From Bradyrhizobiaceae bacterium (lineage in GTDB: Bacteria > Pseudomonadota > Alphaproteobacteria > Rhizobiales > Xanthobacteraceae), in contig CANKHJ010000006.1 of assembly GCA_947481635.1 (NCBI GenBank), forward strand, positions 1-58,574: a stretch of DNA of 58,574 nt, in the 5' to 3' direction. Shown here one piece after another: positions 42,113-51,519 of this stretch. The first letter of the stretch is position 1; every line of letters begins with the position of its first letter. The notes under the pieces were generated by a model that was not told the DNA's origin, searched no databases, and saw only the letters and a program-made list of their open reading frames with translations. A program made the position numbers and the translations under genes.

Positions 42113-44302
42113 TTACTCCGCCGCCTGGGCGAAGGCCGCCGGCACCGGCAAAGCCGGCGTCGGCGCGGCTTCCGGCGTTGCGAGCCAGGCAATCACGCGA
42201 CGGCGCAGGCCGGTCATGCGCGCTTCAATCCAGCTCGGGTTATGCACGACCTCGGTCTTGTAGAAGCTTGGGCACAGGATCGCCGCATGCGAGACCTCGC
42301 CGCACAGCCCGCAACCGACGCAGGTCTCGACCACCGTCGCGATCGGATCCTGGCGCAGCTTGTCGGGATTGTCCTTGATCGCCAACGAGGGGCAGCCGGA
42401 GAGCCGGATGCAGGAATGGTCGCCGGTGCAGACCGCTTCATCGATGCCGAATTTCGGCTTCGCGACGCGCTTTCCCTCTGCGATGTTCTTGGCGTCTTCC
42501 GCGCGCACGCGGCGCTGCTTGGCGAGCATGCACTCGCCTTCCGCGATGATGACCTTGAGGCCTTTCTCGACCGTGGACATCGCTTCCTTCAACACCTTGG
42601 CGACATCGGCGACCTTGTAATTGTTGACCGTCTTCATCCACTTGATGCCGACGCCCTTGAGCGCGTTCTCGACGGTCTGGTCGCCCTTCACCAGGCCGTC
42701 GCGCCGCTGCAGCGACGACGGCAGGAATTGCCAGCCGGTCGCCGAGGTGTAGCCGTTCTTCATCACGATCAGCACACTGTCGGCATTGTTGTAGGTCGCC
42801 GATGCGACGCCGGTGGTGAGGCCGTTATGCCAGAAGCCGCCGTCGCCCATGATCGAGATAGTGCGCTTGCCGAAATTCGCCGCGATGCCGGTGGAGCTGG
42901 CGAGGCCAAGGCCGTAACCAACGCAAGTGTTACCGACGTTGAACGGCGCATACATGCCGAAGCTGTGGCAGCCGATGTCGCCCGACACATGGGTCTTGCC
43001 GAGCTCGCGCTCCATCAGCTTCACCGACGAGAAGATCGGCCGTTCCGGGCATCCGGTGCAGAAGGTCGGGTTGCGGCCCGGAATCGCGGCGCCGACCAGC
43101 GCATTGGCCTGGGTCTTGTAGCCGGCGATCTCCGCCGACTGCGCATTCGCCTCTTCGATCAGGTGATCGACGCCGGCCGGACGGGTCTTGTCGAGGAAGG
43201 CGGCGAGGCCCTTGAGCACGACGTCGGCGGTGTATTCGCCCCCCATCGGCAGGACATCCTTGCCGTGAAGCTTGGTGTTGAGGTCGGCGCGGCGCAGGAT
43301 CGTCGACACTGCCTGCTCGATATAATCGGGATGCCCCTCCTCCATCACCAGCACCGCGCGCTTGCCGGCGCAGAAATTGGAGATCTCGTCCGGCACCATC
43401 GGATAGGTGACGTTGAGCACCATCATCGGGATGCGCGCATTGCCGAACGCATCCGCGAGGCCGATGCGCTGCATCACGCGCAGCACCGTGTTGGTGATGC
43501 CGCCCTGCAGGATGATGCCGACCTCGGAGAGATCGCCCGGTAGCACCTCGTTGAGCTTGTTGTCCTTGATGAACTGGATCGCGGCCGGCAGCCGCTTATC
43601 CATCTTCAGCCGCTCCTGCGCGCCGGTGAAACCCGGCTGCGGCAGGCGCATCATGTCGAATTCAGGCGTGCTCAGCTTGTTGTTGCGCGAGATCGTGCCG
43701 GAGCGATTATCCTTGGCATCGAAACGGCCATAGACGTGGCAGGTGCGGATGCGCAGCTGCATCATCACGATCGAGTTGGAGGCCTCCGACAGCTCGAAGC
43801 CCTTCTCCACCATGTTGACGATGGTGGTCAGGTTCGGTCGCGGATCGAGCAACCACATCGACGACTTCATCGCGAAGGCGTGGCTGCGCTCCTGGATCAC
43901 GCTGGCGCCTTCGCCGTAATCCTCGCCGAGAATGATCATGCCGCCACCGACCAGACCGGACGACGAGATGTTCGACAGCGCGTCGGACGCAACATTGGTG
44001 CCGACCGGAGACTTCCAGGTCACCGCGCCGCGGATCGGATAATTGATCGAGGCCGCAAGCATCGCGCCGGCGGCGGCTTCGCTGGTCGAGGTTTCGAGAT
44101 GCACGCCGAGTTCGTCCATCAGCGGCTTGGCATCGACCAGCACGTCGATCAGATGCGAGATCGGCGAGCCCTGATAGCCGCCGACATAGCTGACACCGGA
44201 CTGCAGCAGCGCCTTGGTGACCGCGAGGATACCTTCGCCATGGAAGACGTCGCCGTCGCCCAGACGCAGCGATTCGACCTCGGTCTTGAAAGATCGTTCC
44301 AT
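42113..44302 (-). CDS. iorA: Indolepyruvate ferredoxin oxidoreductase subunit alpha
   Basis: A 729-residue TPP enzyme, usual length for IorA. It has the pyrimidine-binding N-terminal part ('VGGYQGSPISHLIDVL'), the TPP/Mg motif 'GDGGFWHNG', 'TFCTGCPERPIF', and a C-terminal ferredoxin-like region with Cys residues in 'VCTGDHSCIRLSGCPSL' and 'ETCVGCGLCGEVS' then 'LCPSF'. This supports two [4Fe-4S] clusters. It works with the following iorB in aromatic amino acid or arylpyruvate breakdown. The 274-base gap to 44577 has both divergent promoters and no gene. Confidence 0.94.
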   Translation of the reverse strand: MERSFKTEVESLRLGDGDVFHGEGILAVTKALLQSGVSYVGGYQGSPISHLIDVLVDAKPLMDELGVHLETSTSEAAAGAMLAASINYPIRGAVTWKSPVGTNVASDALSNISSSGLVGGGMIILGEDYGEGASVIQERSHAFAMKSSMWLLDPRPNLTTIVNMVEKGFELSEASNSIVMMQLRIRTCHVYGRFDAKDNRSGTISRNNKLSTPEFDMMRLPQPGFTGAQERLKMDKRLPAAIQFIKDNKLNEVLPGDLSEVGIILQGGITNTVLRVMQRIGLADAFGNARIPMMVLNVTYPMVPDEISNFCAGKRAVLVMEEGHPDYIEQAVSTILRRADLNTKLHGKDVLPMGGEYTADVVLKGLAAFLDKTRPAGVDHLIEEANAQSAEIAGYKTQANALVGAAIPGRNPTFCTGCPERPIFSSVKLMERELGKTHVSGDIGCHSFGMYAPFNVGNTCVGYGLGLASSTGIAANFGKRTISIMGDGGFWHNGLTTGVASATYNNADSVLIVMKNGYTSATGWQFLPSSLQRRDGLVKGDQTVENALKGVGIKWMKTVNNYKVADVAKVLKEAMSTVEKGLKVIIAEGECMLAKQRRVRAEDAKNIAEGKRVAKPKFGIDEAVCTGDHSCIRLSGCPSLAIKDNPDKLRQDPIATVVETCVGCGLCGEVSHAAILCPSFYKTEVVHNPSWIEARMTGLRRRVIAWLATPEAAPTPALPVPAAFAQAAE

Positions 44303-44576
44303 GAACCGCTCCCAGTCGGCCCGCGCATTTTTGCTGCGGCCGAAGATCTTTGTTTTTTCAAAGGTTTACCTGAAATCCAGGGATACCTTACAGCGATCCC
44401 AACCTACGGCCAGACGCCGGTCCGGTCAAATGTCCGGGCACATGGCGCCATAACCCCAAGGGCAATTGACTTGGGTGCCCAAAATCAGTCCGATGCCGCC
44501 GCATAGAACAATGAGAGTGACGCGAATTCGCGGCTGGCCGACAGCCTGAAAACGCGTTCGGGGAAGGAAGCCGCCG

Positions 44577-45935
44577 ATGGCGAAAAAGACCAATATCAAG
44601 AAGAGCGACCTGAAGATCCACGAGCCTCGTCAGACGCAGAACCTTGGTCCGAAGGCATTGTCGGATTCGTCCTTGGGTGTCGATCCGGAGTGGCGCTGGG
44701 ACCGTCCGATCCAGTCGCCTGGCATCTCGGGGGTGGATTTCGAGAACCGGGTCGACTTCAAGCGACTGCGCAATTACCGGTTCAAGCGGCTGCGGGCGGC
44801 TTTGGATCGTTCGGAGTGTGGGGCGCTGCTGTGCTTTGACGTCAACAACATCCGCTACATGACCTCGACCAAGATCGGCGAGTGGGAGCGCGACAAGATT
44901 TCGCGGTTCTCATTGCTGGCCGGGAACAAGGACGCAGTGTTGTGGGACTTCGGCTCTGCGGCGGCGCATCACCGGCTGTATTGCGACTGGCTGCCGCAGG
45001 AGAACTGGCGCGCGGGCCTGCTCGGTCTGCGCGGCACGGTGCCGCCGTCGGCGGGGCTGATGGCGGCGCATGCCAAGGAGATCAAGGGGCTGCTGGATGA
45101 CGCCGGCGTCGGCAATCAGCCGGTCGGGATCGATATCCTGGAGCCGGGGATGCTGTTCGAACTGCAGAAGGCCGGGGTGAAGATCGCCGACGGCCAGCAG
45201 ATCATGCTCGACGCGCGCGAGATCAAGAATATCGACGAGATCATGCTGCTGAATTATGCGGCGGCGATGGTGGACGCGACCTACCAGATGATCTGGGAAG
45301 AGCTGAAGCCCGGCATCAAGGAGAATGAGCTGGTCGCGAAGGCGAACAAGATGCTCTACGACCTCGGCTCCGACGACGTCGAGGCGATCAACGCGATCTC
45401 GGGCGAGCGCTGCAATCCGCACCCGCATAACTTCACCGACCGGCTGATCCGCCCGGGCGACCAGGCCTTCTTCGACGTGCTGCAGTCGTACCAGGGCTAT
45501 CGCACCTGCTATTACCGCACCTTCAATGTCGGGCGCGCCACCGACTCGCAGCGCGATGCCTATAAGCAGGCGCGCGAATGGCTGGATAATGCGATTGCGC
45601 TGATCAAGCCCGGTGTCAGCACCGACACGGTGGCCGCGGTGTGGCCAAAGGCTGAGGAGTTCGGCTTCCCGAATGAACTGGCGGCGTTCGGGCTGCAGTT
45701 CGGCCACGGGCTGGGTCTCGCTTTGCACGAGCGGCCGATCATCAGCCGGGTGGTGTCGATGGAGCAGCCGATGGAGATCAAGACCGGGATGGTGTTCGCG
45801 CTGGAGACCTATTGCCCGGCGACCGACGGCTATTCGGCGGCGCGGATCGAGGAGGAGATGGTGGTCACCGACACCGGCTGCAAAGTGATCTCGCTGTTCC
45901 CGGCCGAAGAGCTGCCGATCGCCAACCGGTATTGA
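44577..45935 (+). CDS. M24-family enzyme resembling DMSP lyase DddP / creatinase
   Basis: A 452-residue protein with a basic N-terminal leader ('MAKKTNIKKSDLKI') and an M24 C-terminal domain: Asp300 in 'FFDVLQSYQGYRT', His377 in 'FGHGLGLALHERP', Glu410 in 'ALETYCP' and Glu425 in 'ARIEEEMVV'. Length and these positions resemble DddP, which splits dimethylsulfoniopropionate. The second canonical Asp of the M24 site seems replaced by Cys311 ('YRTCYYRT'), so DMSP lyase activity should not be assumed. It is followed 5 bases later by the E1alpha gene, so its product probably feeds the 2-oxoacid dehydrogenase-like complex. Confidence 0.85.
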   Translation: MAKKTNIKKSDLKIHEPRQTQNLGPKALSDSSLGVDPEWRWDRPIQSPGISGVDFENRVDFKRLRNYRFKRLRAALDRSECGALLCFDVNNIRYMTSTKIGEWERDKISRFSLLAGNKDAVLWDFGSAAAHHRLYCDWLPQENWRAGLLGLRGTVPPSAGLMAAHAKEIKGLLDDAGVGNQPVGIDILEPGMLFELQKAGVKIADGQQIMLDAREIKNIDEIMLLNYAAAMVDATYQMIWEELKPGIKENELVAKANKMLYDLGSDDVEAINAISGERCNPHPHNFTDRLIRPGDQAFFDVLQSYQGYRTCYYRTFNVGRATDSQRDAYKQAREWLDNAIALIKPGVSTDTVAAVWPKAEEFGFPNELAAFGLQFGHGLGLALHERPIISRVVSMEQPMEIKTGMVFALETYCPATDGYSAARIEEEMVVTDTGCKVISLFPAEELPIANRY

Positions 45936-45940
45936 GCGCA

Positions 45941-46963
45941 ATGAACCAGCACGCAAAGACACCCTCCAAACCCGTCAACGACGATATCGGCGAGGCTGTC
46001 CGGCTCGATCTGTACCGGCGCCAGATGGTGATCCGCCAGGCCGAGACGCGCGCCTATGACCTGTTCCTGCAGAACCTGGTCAAAGGGACCAGCCATCTGT
46101 CGCTCGGGCAGGAGGCGATCGCGGCGGGCTTTGCGGTCGCGATGAAGGCCGGGGATACCAGCTTCTGCACCTATCGGGGACACGCCCATACGCTCGCGCG
46201 CGGGGTGCCGGTGGAGCAGGTGCTGGGCGAACTGATGCAGCGCGACAACGGCCTGATGCGTGGCAAGGGCGGCTCGATGCACCTGACCTCGGTGGAGCAT
46301 GGGGTGATGGGCTCCTATGCGATCATCGGTGCGCATCTGCCGATCGCCTGCGGCTCGGCGTGGCGCTCGCAATACCAGGGCACCGACGAGGTCTCGGTGG
46401 TGTTCTTCGGCGACGGCACCACCAATATCGGCGCGTTCCATGAATCGCTGAACTTCGCGGCGGTGTGGAAGCTGCCTGTGGTGTTCGTCTGCGAGAACAA
46501 CCTCTACATGGAATATACCCCGATCAAGGACGTCACCGCGGTGGAGCATCCGGCCGCCGACCGCGCCTCGGCCTATGGGCTGGAGCGGATCGTGATCGAC
46601 GGCAATGACGCGGATGCGGTCTACCGCGAGGCCCAGAAGGCCTATGCCAAGGCCCGGGCGGGCGACGGCCCCTCGATGATCGAATGCATGACCTACCGCC
46701 ATAGCGGCCATTCGCGCGCCGATCCGGCCAAATACCGGCCCGAGGGCGAACTCGAGGAATGGCTCAAGAAGGACCCGATCAAGATCTACCAGGAGCGCTG
46801 CCGCCAGTTCGGGATCAGCGATGCCATGATGGCAAAGATCGACGCCGAGGTGCTCCAGGTGGTCGATGACGCGACCGAGGCCTGCAAGGCCTCGCCGTCG
46901 CCGCCGCTGGAGCTGATCACGACGGATGTTTATGCGGATGGGGGCTGGGCGTGGCGGAACTGA
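45941..46963 (+). CDS. Thiamine-dependent 2-oxoacid/acetoin dehydrogenase E1 alpha subunit
   Basis: A 340-residue E1alpha from ATG 45941. It has 'YRGHAHTLARGV', 'RGKGGSMHL' and the TPP-binding motif 'FFGDGTTNIGAFHESLNFA'. The phosphorylation-loop region 'YRHSGHSRADPAKYR' is as in pyruvate and acetoin enzymes. Size and subunit split (alpha, then beta, then E2) match PdhA/AcoA-type complexes. The context, following an M24 enzyme and preceding a hydroxyacid dehydrogenase, suggests a dedicated catabolic complex. Confidence 0.92.
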   Translation: MNQHAKTPSKPVNDDIGEAVRLDLYRRQMVIRQAETRAYDLFLQNLVKGTSHLSLGQEAIAAGFAVAMKAGDTSFCTYRGHAHTLARGVPVEQVLGELMQRDNGLMRGKGGSMHLTSVEHGVMGSYAIIGAHLPIACGSAWRSQYQGTDEVSVVFFGDGTTNIGAFHESLNFAAVWKLPVVFVCENNLYMEYTPIKDVTAVEHPAADRASAYGLERIVIDGNDADAVYREAQKAYAKARAGDGPSMIECMTYRHSGHSRADPAKYRPEGELEEWLKKDPIKIYQERCRQFGISDAMMAKIDAEVLQVVDDATEACKASPSPPLELITTDVYADGGWAWRN

Positions 46964-47928
46964 CCTATCGCGACGCGGTGTCGCGCGCGATCGCGCAGGA
47001 GATGGCGCGCGACAATAACGTGGTGTTCCTCGGCGAGGACATCGGCAAGGCCGGCGGCGTGTTCAAGGCCACCGTCGGGCTCTACGAGCGCTTCGGGCCC
47101 TTGAGAGTCAGGGACACCCCGATCTCGGAACAGGCGATCCTGGGGGCCGCGATGGGCGCGGCGATGACCGGGCTGAAGCCGATTGCGGAGATCATGTTCT
47201 CGGACTTCCTGGCGGTGTGCTTCGACCATATCGCCAACGAGATGGCGAAGAACCGCTACATGTCGAACGGGCAGCTCAAATGCCCCTTGGTGGTGCGCAC
47301 CGCCAATGGGGCCGGCTCAAGGTTTGGGGCGCAGCATTCCCAGAGCGTCGAGAACTGGGCGATGATGATCCCCGGCCTCAAGGTGGTGGCGCCGTCGTCG
47401 CCGGCGGACGTGATCGGGCTGTTCGCGGCCGCGGTGCGCGACCCGGACCCGGTGATCTTCTTCGAGCATAAGTCGCTCTACGGCATGAAGGGCGAGGTGC
47501 CGGATGGCGAGATCCTCGACACGCTGGGCACAGCCAAGATCCTGCGACCGGGCAAGGATGCAACCATCATCGCCTTGGCGCTGATGGTCGGCCGCGCCAT
47601 GGAGGCGGCCGAGCGGCTCAAGGCCGAGCATGGCATCGACTGCGAGGTGATCGACGTGCGCTCGCTGGTGCCGCTCGACACCCGCTGCATCCTCGGCTCG
47701 GTGGCCAAGACCCATCGGCTGTTCACGGTGGAGGAGAACCCGCGGCTGTGCGGCTGGGGGGCGGAGATCGCCTCGATCGTGGCGGATGAGTCGTTCTACG
47801 ACCTCGACGGCCCGATCGTGCGGATCACGACGCCGCATCTGCCGCTGCCGGCGGCGGACAATCTGGAAGACGTGGTGCTGCCGACGGTCGATCGGATCGT
47901 CGACACCGTCAAACGCAGCATGGCGTAA
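46951..47928 (+). CDS. 2-oxoacid/acetoin dehydrogenase E1 beta subunit
   Basis: A 325-residue transketolase-like beta subunit. It starts at GTG 46951, inside the last codons of E1alpha (13-base overlap). It has 'YRDAVSRAIAQEMARDNNVVFLGEDIG' (about residues 5-31), 'PISEQAILGAAMGAAMTG' and the C-terminal 'VEENPRLCGWGAEI'. It pairs with E1alpha to form the thiamine-diphosphate sites that decarboxylate the 2-oxoacid or cleave acetoin. Confidence 0.93.
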   Translation: MAELTYRDAVSRAIAQEMARDNNVVFLGEDIGKAGGVFKATVGLYERFGPLRVRDTPISEQAILGAAMGAAMTGLKPIAEIMFSDFLAVCFDHIANEMAKNRYMSNGQLKCPLVVRTANGAGSRFGAQHSQSVENWAMMIPGLKVVAPSSPADVIGLFAAAVRDPDPVIFFEHKSLYGMKGEVPDGEILDTLGTAKILRPGKDATIIALALMVGRAMEAAERLKAEHGIDCEVIDVRSLVPLDTRCILGSVAKTHRLFTVEENPRLCGWGAEIASIVADESFYDLDGPIVRITTPHLPLPAADNLEDVVLPTVDRIVDTVKRSMA

Positions 47929-47939
47929 GGGGTATCCAC

Positions 47940-49271
47940 GTGAGCGACGTGCTGATGCCGCAGCTCGGCGAGACCGTCCGCGAGGGCAAGATCGTCACCT
48001 GGTTCAAGGCTGTGGGGGATCCCATCAAGCCGGGCGACAACCTGTTCGAGGTCGAGACCGACAAGGTCACGGTGGAGGTGCCGGCGACCGGGGCGGGCAT
48101 CATCAGCGATATCCGGGTCGATGCCGGCGACGTCGCCAAGGTCGGGGTGGTGGTGGCGGTGATCTCGCCGGCGGGCACTGCACTGGTGCAGCGAGCCAAG
48201 GGTGAGCCGTCCAAGGCCGCCGCGGCAGCACCAGTGGCGAAGGCCTCAGCTCCGGCCGCACCACCGGCCCAGGCCGCGCAGCCAGCGCAACCGATCAATC
48301 TCAATCCGTGGCGCGAGGTGAATACGCCCGAGCGCAATTATGGTCCGGCGACCTTGGCCAATGGTGCTCGGATCACGCCCCTGGCGCGGCGCCTCGCGTC
48401 CGAAGCAGGCCTTGATGTTGCATCGCTCAAAGGTTCCGGCCCGCATGGCCGTGTCACCGCGCGCGACATCGACACCGCCAAGACCCAGCAAGTTACCCGC
48501 GCCCCGGCACAAACGACCGCACTCGACTCCGGCCTCACGCTGGATCAGGTCAAGGCGCTGTATCGCGAGACCCCATTCGAAGAGGTCCCGCTCGACGGCA
48601 TGCGCCGCGTCATCGCGACGCGGCTGGTGCAGGCCAAGCAGACCGTGCCGCACTTCTACGTCACCATGGACGTCGAGATGGAGCGCCTGATCAAGCTGCG
48701 CGAAGAGGTCAATGCAGCGGCCCCCAAGGACGGACCCGGTTCATTTAAACTCTCGGTCAACGACTTCGTCATCAAGGCGCTGGCGATCGCGCTGCAGCGC
48801 GTCCCGGCCGCCAACGCGGTGTGGGCGCAGGACCGTATCCTGCGGTTTGGCCAGTCCGACGTCGCGGTCGCGGTATCGGTCGAAGGCGGGTTGTTCACAC
48901 CGGTGATCCGCAAGGCCGAGCAGAAGTCGCTGTCGGCGATCTCGCGCGAGATGCGCGACCTCGCTGCACGCGCGCGCGACAAGGCGCTCAAGCCGGAAGA
49001 ATACCAGGGCGGCTCCACCGCGGTGTCCAACCTCGGCATGCATGGGGTGCGCGAGTTCGCCGCGATCATCAATCCGCCGCATGCCACGATCCTCGCGGTC
49101 GGCGCGGCGCAGCGCCGCCCCACCGAGGCCGCCGATGGCAGCGTCAGGTTCGTCAGCCAGATGACCGCGACCTTGTCCTGCGACCATCGCGTCGTCGATG
49201 GCGCGCTCGGCGCGGAACTGCTCGGCGCCTTCAAGGCGCTGATCGAGAACCCTGTGATGATGGTGGTGTAG
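47940..49271 (+). CDS. Dihydrolipoamide acyltransferase E2 component
   Basis: A 443-residue E2 from GTG 47940. One lipoyl domain (1-78) has the lipoylated Lys in 'FEVETDKVTVEVPA'. An Ala/Pro-rich linker follows, then a peripheral-subunit-binding domain ('ITPLARRLASEAGLDVASLKG'; about 145-180) and a catalytic acetyltransferase domain ending with 'SCDHRVVDGALGAELL', whose His and Asp are catalytic. No E3 dihydrolipoamide dehydrogenase gene is adjacent, so the complex must borrow E3 from elsewhere. Confidence 0.93.
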   Translation: MSDVLMPQLGETVREGKIVTWFKAVGDPIKPGDNLFEVETDKVTVEVPATGAGIISDIRVDAGDVAKVGVVVAVISPAGTALVQRAKGEPSKAAAAAPVAKASAPAAPPAQAAQPAQPINLNPWREVNTPERNYGPATLANGARITPLARRLASEAGLDVASLKGSGPHGRVTARDIDTAKTQQVTRAPAQTTALDSGLTLDQVKALYRETPFEEVPLDGMRRVIATRLVQAKQTVPHFYVTMDVEMERLIKLREEVNAAAPKDGPGSFKLSVNDFVIKALAIALQRVPAANAVWAQDRILRFGQSDVAVAVSVEGGLFTPVIRKAEQKSLSAISREMRDLAARARDKALKPEEYQGGSTAVSNLGMHGVREFAAIINPPHATILAVGAAQRRPTEAADGSVRFVSQMTATLSCDHRVVDGALGAELLGAFKALIENPVMMVV

Positions 49272-49277
49272 CCCCAG

Positions 49278-49368
49278 CCGTCATGGCCGGGCTTGTCCCG
49301 GCCATCCACGTCTTCGGTGCGGCGATGAAGCAAGACGTGGATGCCCGCGACAAGCGCGGGCATGACGG
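49278..49368. repeat. Intergenic palindromic repeat, double-hairpin type
   Basis: It starts with the same bases as 2116-2143 (CCGTCATGGCCGGG, CTTGT loop, then CCCGGCCAT), followed by CCACGTCTT. It closes with AAGACGTGG, ATGCCCGCG, CAAG, CGCGGGCAT and GACGG. The inner CCACGTCTT/AAGACGTGG and outer CCGTC/GACGG pair, giving a cruciform-like double hairpin. It lies between E2 and the dehydrogenase gene on the same strand. Confidence 0.8.
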
Positions 49369-49391
49369 AGCAAAGACGAGAGGAATGAGTG

Positions 49392-50354
49392 ATGATGAAG
49401 ATCGGTTGGGTCGGGCTTGGCCGGATGGGCACGCCGATGGCGGAGAAGCTGATCAAGGCCGGCTATCCGGTGAAGGTGTGGAACCGGACCAGGTCGAAGG
49501 CCGAGCCGCTGGCCAAGAGCGGGGCGACCATCGTCGACCGGCTCTCGGAGCTGCGCGACGTCGATGTGCTGTTCACCATGGTGTCGAAAGGCAAGGACCT
49601 CGACGAGGTCTACTTCGGCGAGAACGGTATTGTCGGCGACGGCCGCTCCAATCTTCCGAAGATCTTCGTCGACTGCTCGTCGGTCGGCAACGAGGACTCC
49701 GCCGAGATCCGCAAGAAGCTGACCGCGCGCAACATCCAGTTCCTGGCGACCCCGGTGAGCGGCAACGGCAAATGCGTCAAGGCCGGCAAACTCAGCGCCG
49801 TCGCCTCGGGGCCGCGCGACGCTTACGACAAGATGAAGCCGGTGATCGAGACCTTCGCGTTGAAGGGCGTCTCCTACGTCGGCGAGGGCGAGCTCGCGCG
49901 CTTCTGCAAGATCGCCCACAACGTGCTGCTCGGGGTCTATATCCAGAACCTCGCCGAGATCACCATCCTGGCGCAGAAGGCCGGCGTGCCGCGGCATGCG
50001 TTCCTCGAATGGATCAACAACAGCGTGATGGGCTCGACCTTCTCGCGCTACAAGTCGCCGGCTCTGGTCAACCTCGACTGGACCACGACCTTCACACCGG
50101 AGCTGCTGCGCAAGGATCTCGATCTCGGGCTTGAGGCCGGACGCGAACTCGGCGTGCCGATGCCGGTCACCGCCGCGACCCGCGAGGCGATCCAGCAGCA
50201 CTTCGGCGCCGCCAGGCTCAAGCCCGATCCGGAGGCCTATATCCAGGCCGACTTCGCGGCGTTGCTCGAGACCGTCGCGCTGGGCGCCGGCATCACCAAG
50301 CTCGAGAGCGAGAACAAGACCGTTCTCAGTGGCCTGGAGACTGACGGCCACTGA
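49392..50354 (+). CDS. NAD(P)-dependent 3-hydroxyisobutyrate dehydrogenase-family enzyme
   Basis: A 320-residue beta-hydroxyacid dehydrogenase. It has the N-terminal Rossmann motif 'VGLGRMGTPMAEKL', substrate-binding 'DCSSV' and 'TPVSGNGKCV', and the catalytic Lys in 'FCKIAHNVLLGVY'. It would oxidise a 3-hydroxyacid or reduce a semialdehyde. The start may be GTG 49389, ATG 49392 or ATG 49395; GAGAGG is just upstream. It is co-oriented with the E1/E2 genes and the liv transporter, so it probably belongs to the same pathway. Confidence 0.92.
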   Translation: MMKIGWVGLGRMGTPMAEKLIKAGYPVKVWNRTRSKAEPLAKSGATIVDRLSELRDVDVLFTMVSKGKDLDEVYFGENGIVGDGRSNLPKIFVDCSSVGNEDSAEIRKKLTARNIQFLATPVSGNGKCVKAGKLSAVASGPRDAYDKMKPVIETFALKGVSYVGEGELARFCKIAHNVLLGVYIQNLAEITILAQKAGVPRHAFLEWINNSVMGSTFSRYKSPALVNLDWTTTFTPELLRKDLDLGLEAGRELGVPMPVTAATREAIQQHFGAARLKPDPEAYIQADFAALLETVALGAGITKLESENKTVLSGLETDGH

Positions 50355-50369
50355 CGCCCAACACACACG

Positions 50370-50495
50370 CCGTCATGCTCGGCCTTGTGCCGGGCATTCA
50401 CGTCTTGCTTGCTTCTGCATCACAAAGACGGGGATGCCCGGCATAGGCGAGCGAAGCGACGCCGTCCTTCGGACGGCTTTGCCCGGCCATGACGA
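50370..50495. repeat. Degenerate palindromic repeat before the second liv operon
   Basis: CCGTCATGCTCGGCCTTGTG begins it, and GCCCGGCCATGACGACGG ends it, with TTCACGTCTT and AAAGACGGGGATGCCCGG between. A further hairpin GCCGTCC-TTC-GGACGGC is at 50461-50477. It belongs to the same family as 49278-49368 but carries an extra inner hairpin. The rest of 50355-50646 shows no gene. Confidence 0.7.
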
Positions 50496-50646
50496 CGGTG
50501 TAATGCTCACGCTGGTGGGCAACAATGTCGCAGTTCCAAGCAGGCTTGAAACTTCATCGCCGATCAGCGACGTTGTTGCCGGGAGGATGGCGTCATTCAA
50601 TGAGCGCGCGGCCACGTTGCCGTGCCTCGGTACGCCCGCATGCGGC

Positions 50647-51516
50647 ATGTCCTATGATCTGCTGATCAATGCCATCGTGGCCGGGCTGCTGCTCGGCGGC
50701 TTCTATGTCGCGGTGACGATCGGCCTGTCGATCTCGTTCGGCATCCTCGACATCGTCAATATCGCCCATCCCGCCTTCATCATCCTGGGCGCTTACGTCG
50801 TCTACATCGTCAACAGCCAGTTCGGGCTGGACCCGATCCTGGTGGCGGTGGTGATGCTGCCGGTCTTCTATGCGCTGGGGGCTGGCGTCTATCAGGTCTA
50901 TTTCCTGTCCTTCGAGCGACGCGGCCAGGCGGCGTTGCGTGGCCTCGCTTTCTTCTTCGGCCTCCTTTTCGTCAACGAAGTCGCGCTGATCCTGGTCTTC
51001 GGCGTCGACTATCGCTACGTAACGGCGCCCTATATCGGCCCGTCGCTGCGTCTCGGTCCGATCGATTTTCCGTTGCGCATGCTGATTCCGTTCCTGACCG
51101 CGATGGTGATGTTCGCGGCGATCCAGCTATTCCTGTCGCGCACCTTCATCGGTCGCGCCATCAAGGCGGTGTCGCAGGATCAGCTCGCGCTGCGCCTGAT
51201 GGGTGCCGATCCAACGCGCATCAAGCGGATCGCCTTCGCGCTGTCGATCGCGACCGCATCGATCGCGGGCGCCTTGCTGATCATCATCCAGCCGATCGAG
51301 CCCTCGATCGGACGGGAATTCATCGGTCGCGCCTTCGCGATCTGCGTGCTCGGCGGCATGGGTAGCCTGCCGGGGACGATCGTCGCCGGCCTGCTGCTCG
51401 GTGTCGTCGAAAGCCTGACCGCGACGTTCCACGGCCCGTCCTGGTCGCCAGCGATCAGCTTCGGATTCCTCCTGATCACCCTTGCGGTTCGCCCCGCCGG
51501 TTTGATGGGGCGCTGA
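50647..51516 (+). CDS. livH: Branched-chain amino acid-type ABC transporter permease LivH
   Basis: A 289-residue permease from ATG 50647 ('MSYDLLINAIVAGLLLGGFY'). The open frame continues upstream through the repeat but has no coding support there. It has about eight hydrophobic segments, 'GLSISFGILDIVNIAHPAFIILGAY' and 'GRAFAICVLGGMGSLPGTIVAG', both typical of LivH. It is the first gene of a livHMGF run and probably uses the convergent LivK (53990-55264) as receptor. Confidence 0.92.
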   Translation: MSYDLLINAIVAGLLLGGFYVAVTIGLSISFGILDIVNIAHPAFIILGAYVVYIVNSQFGLDPILVAVVMLPVFYALGAGVYQVYFLSFERRGQAALRGLAFFFGLLFVNEVALILVFGVDYRYVTAPYIGPSLRLGPIDFPLRMLIPFLTAMVMFAAIQLFLSRTFIGRAIKAVSQDQLALRLMGADPTRIKRIAFALSIATASIAGALLIIIQPIEPSIGREFIGRAFAICVLGGMGSLPGTIVAGLLLGVVESLTATFHGPSWSPAISFGFLLITLAVRPAGLMGR

Positions 51517-51519
51517 AAA

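Noticed and set aside
44577-45935. Firm assignment as DMSP lyase dddP
   Set aside because: Overall similarity is recalled, but one metal-ligand Asp appears replaced by Cys, and no other DMSP genes are present.
48821-50134. 437-residue plus-strand open frame
   Set aside because: It is an out-of-frame reading of the E2 gene, the repeat and the dehydrogenase gene. The true frames have clear motifs.
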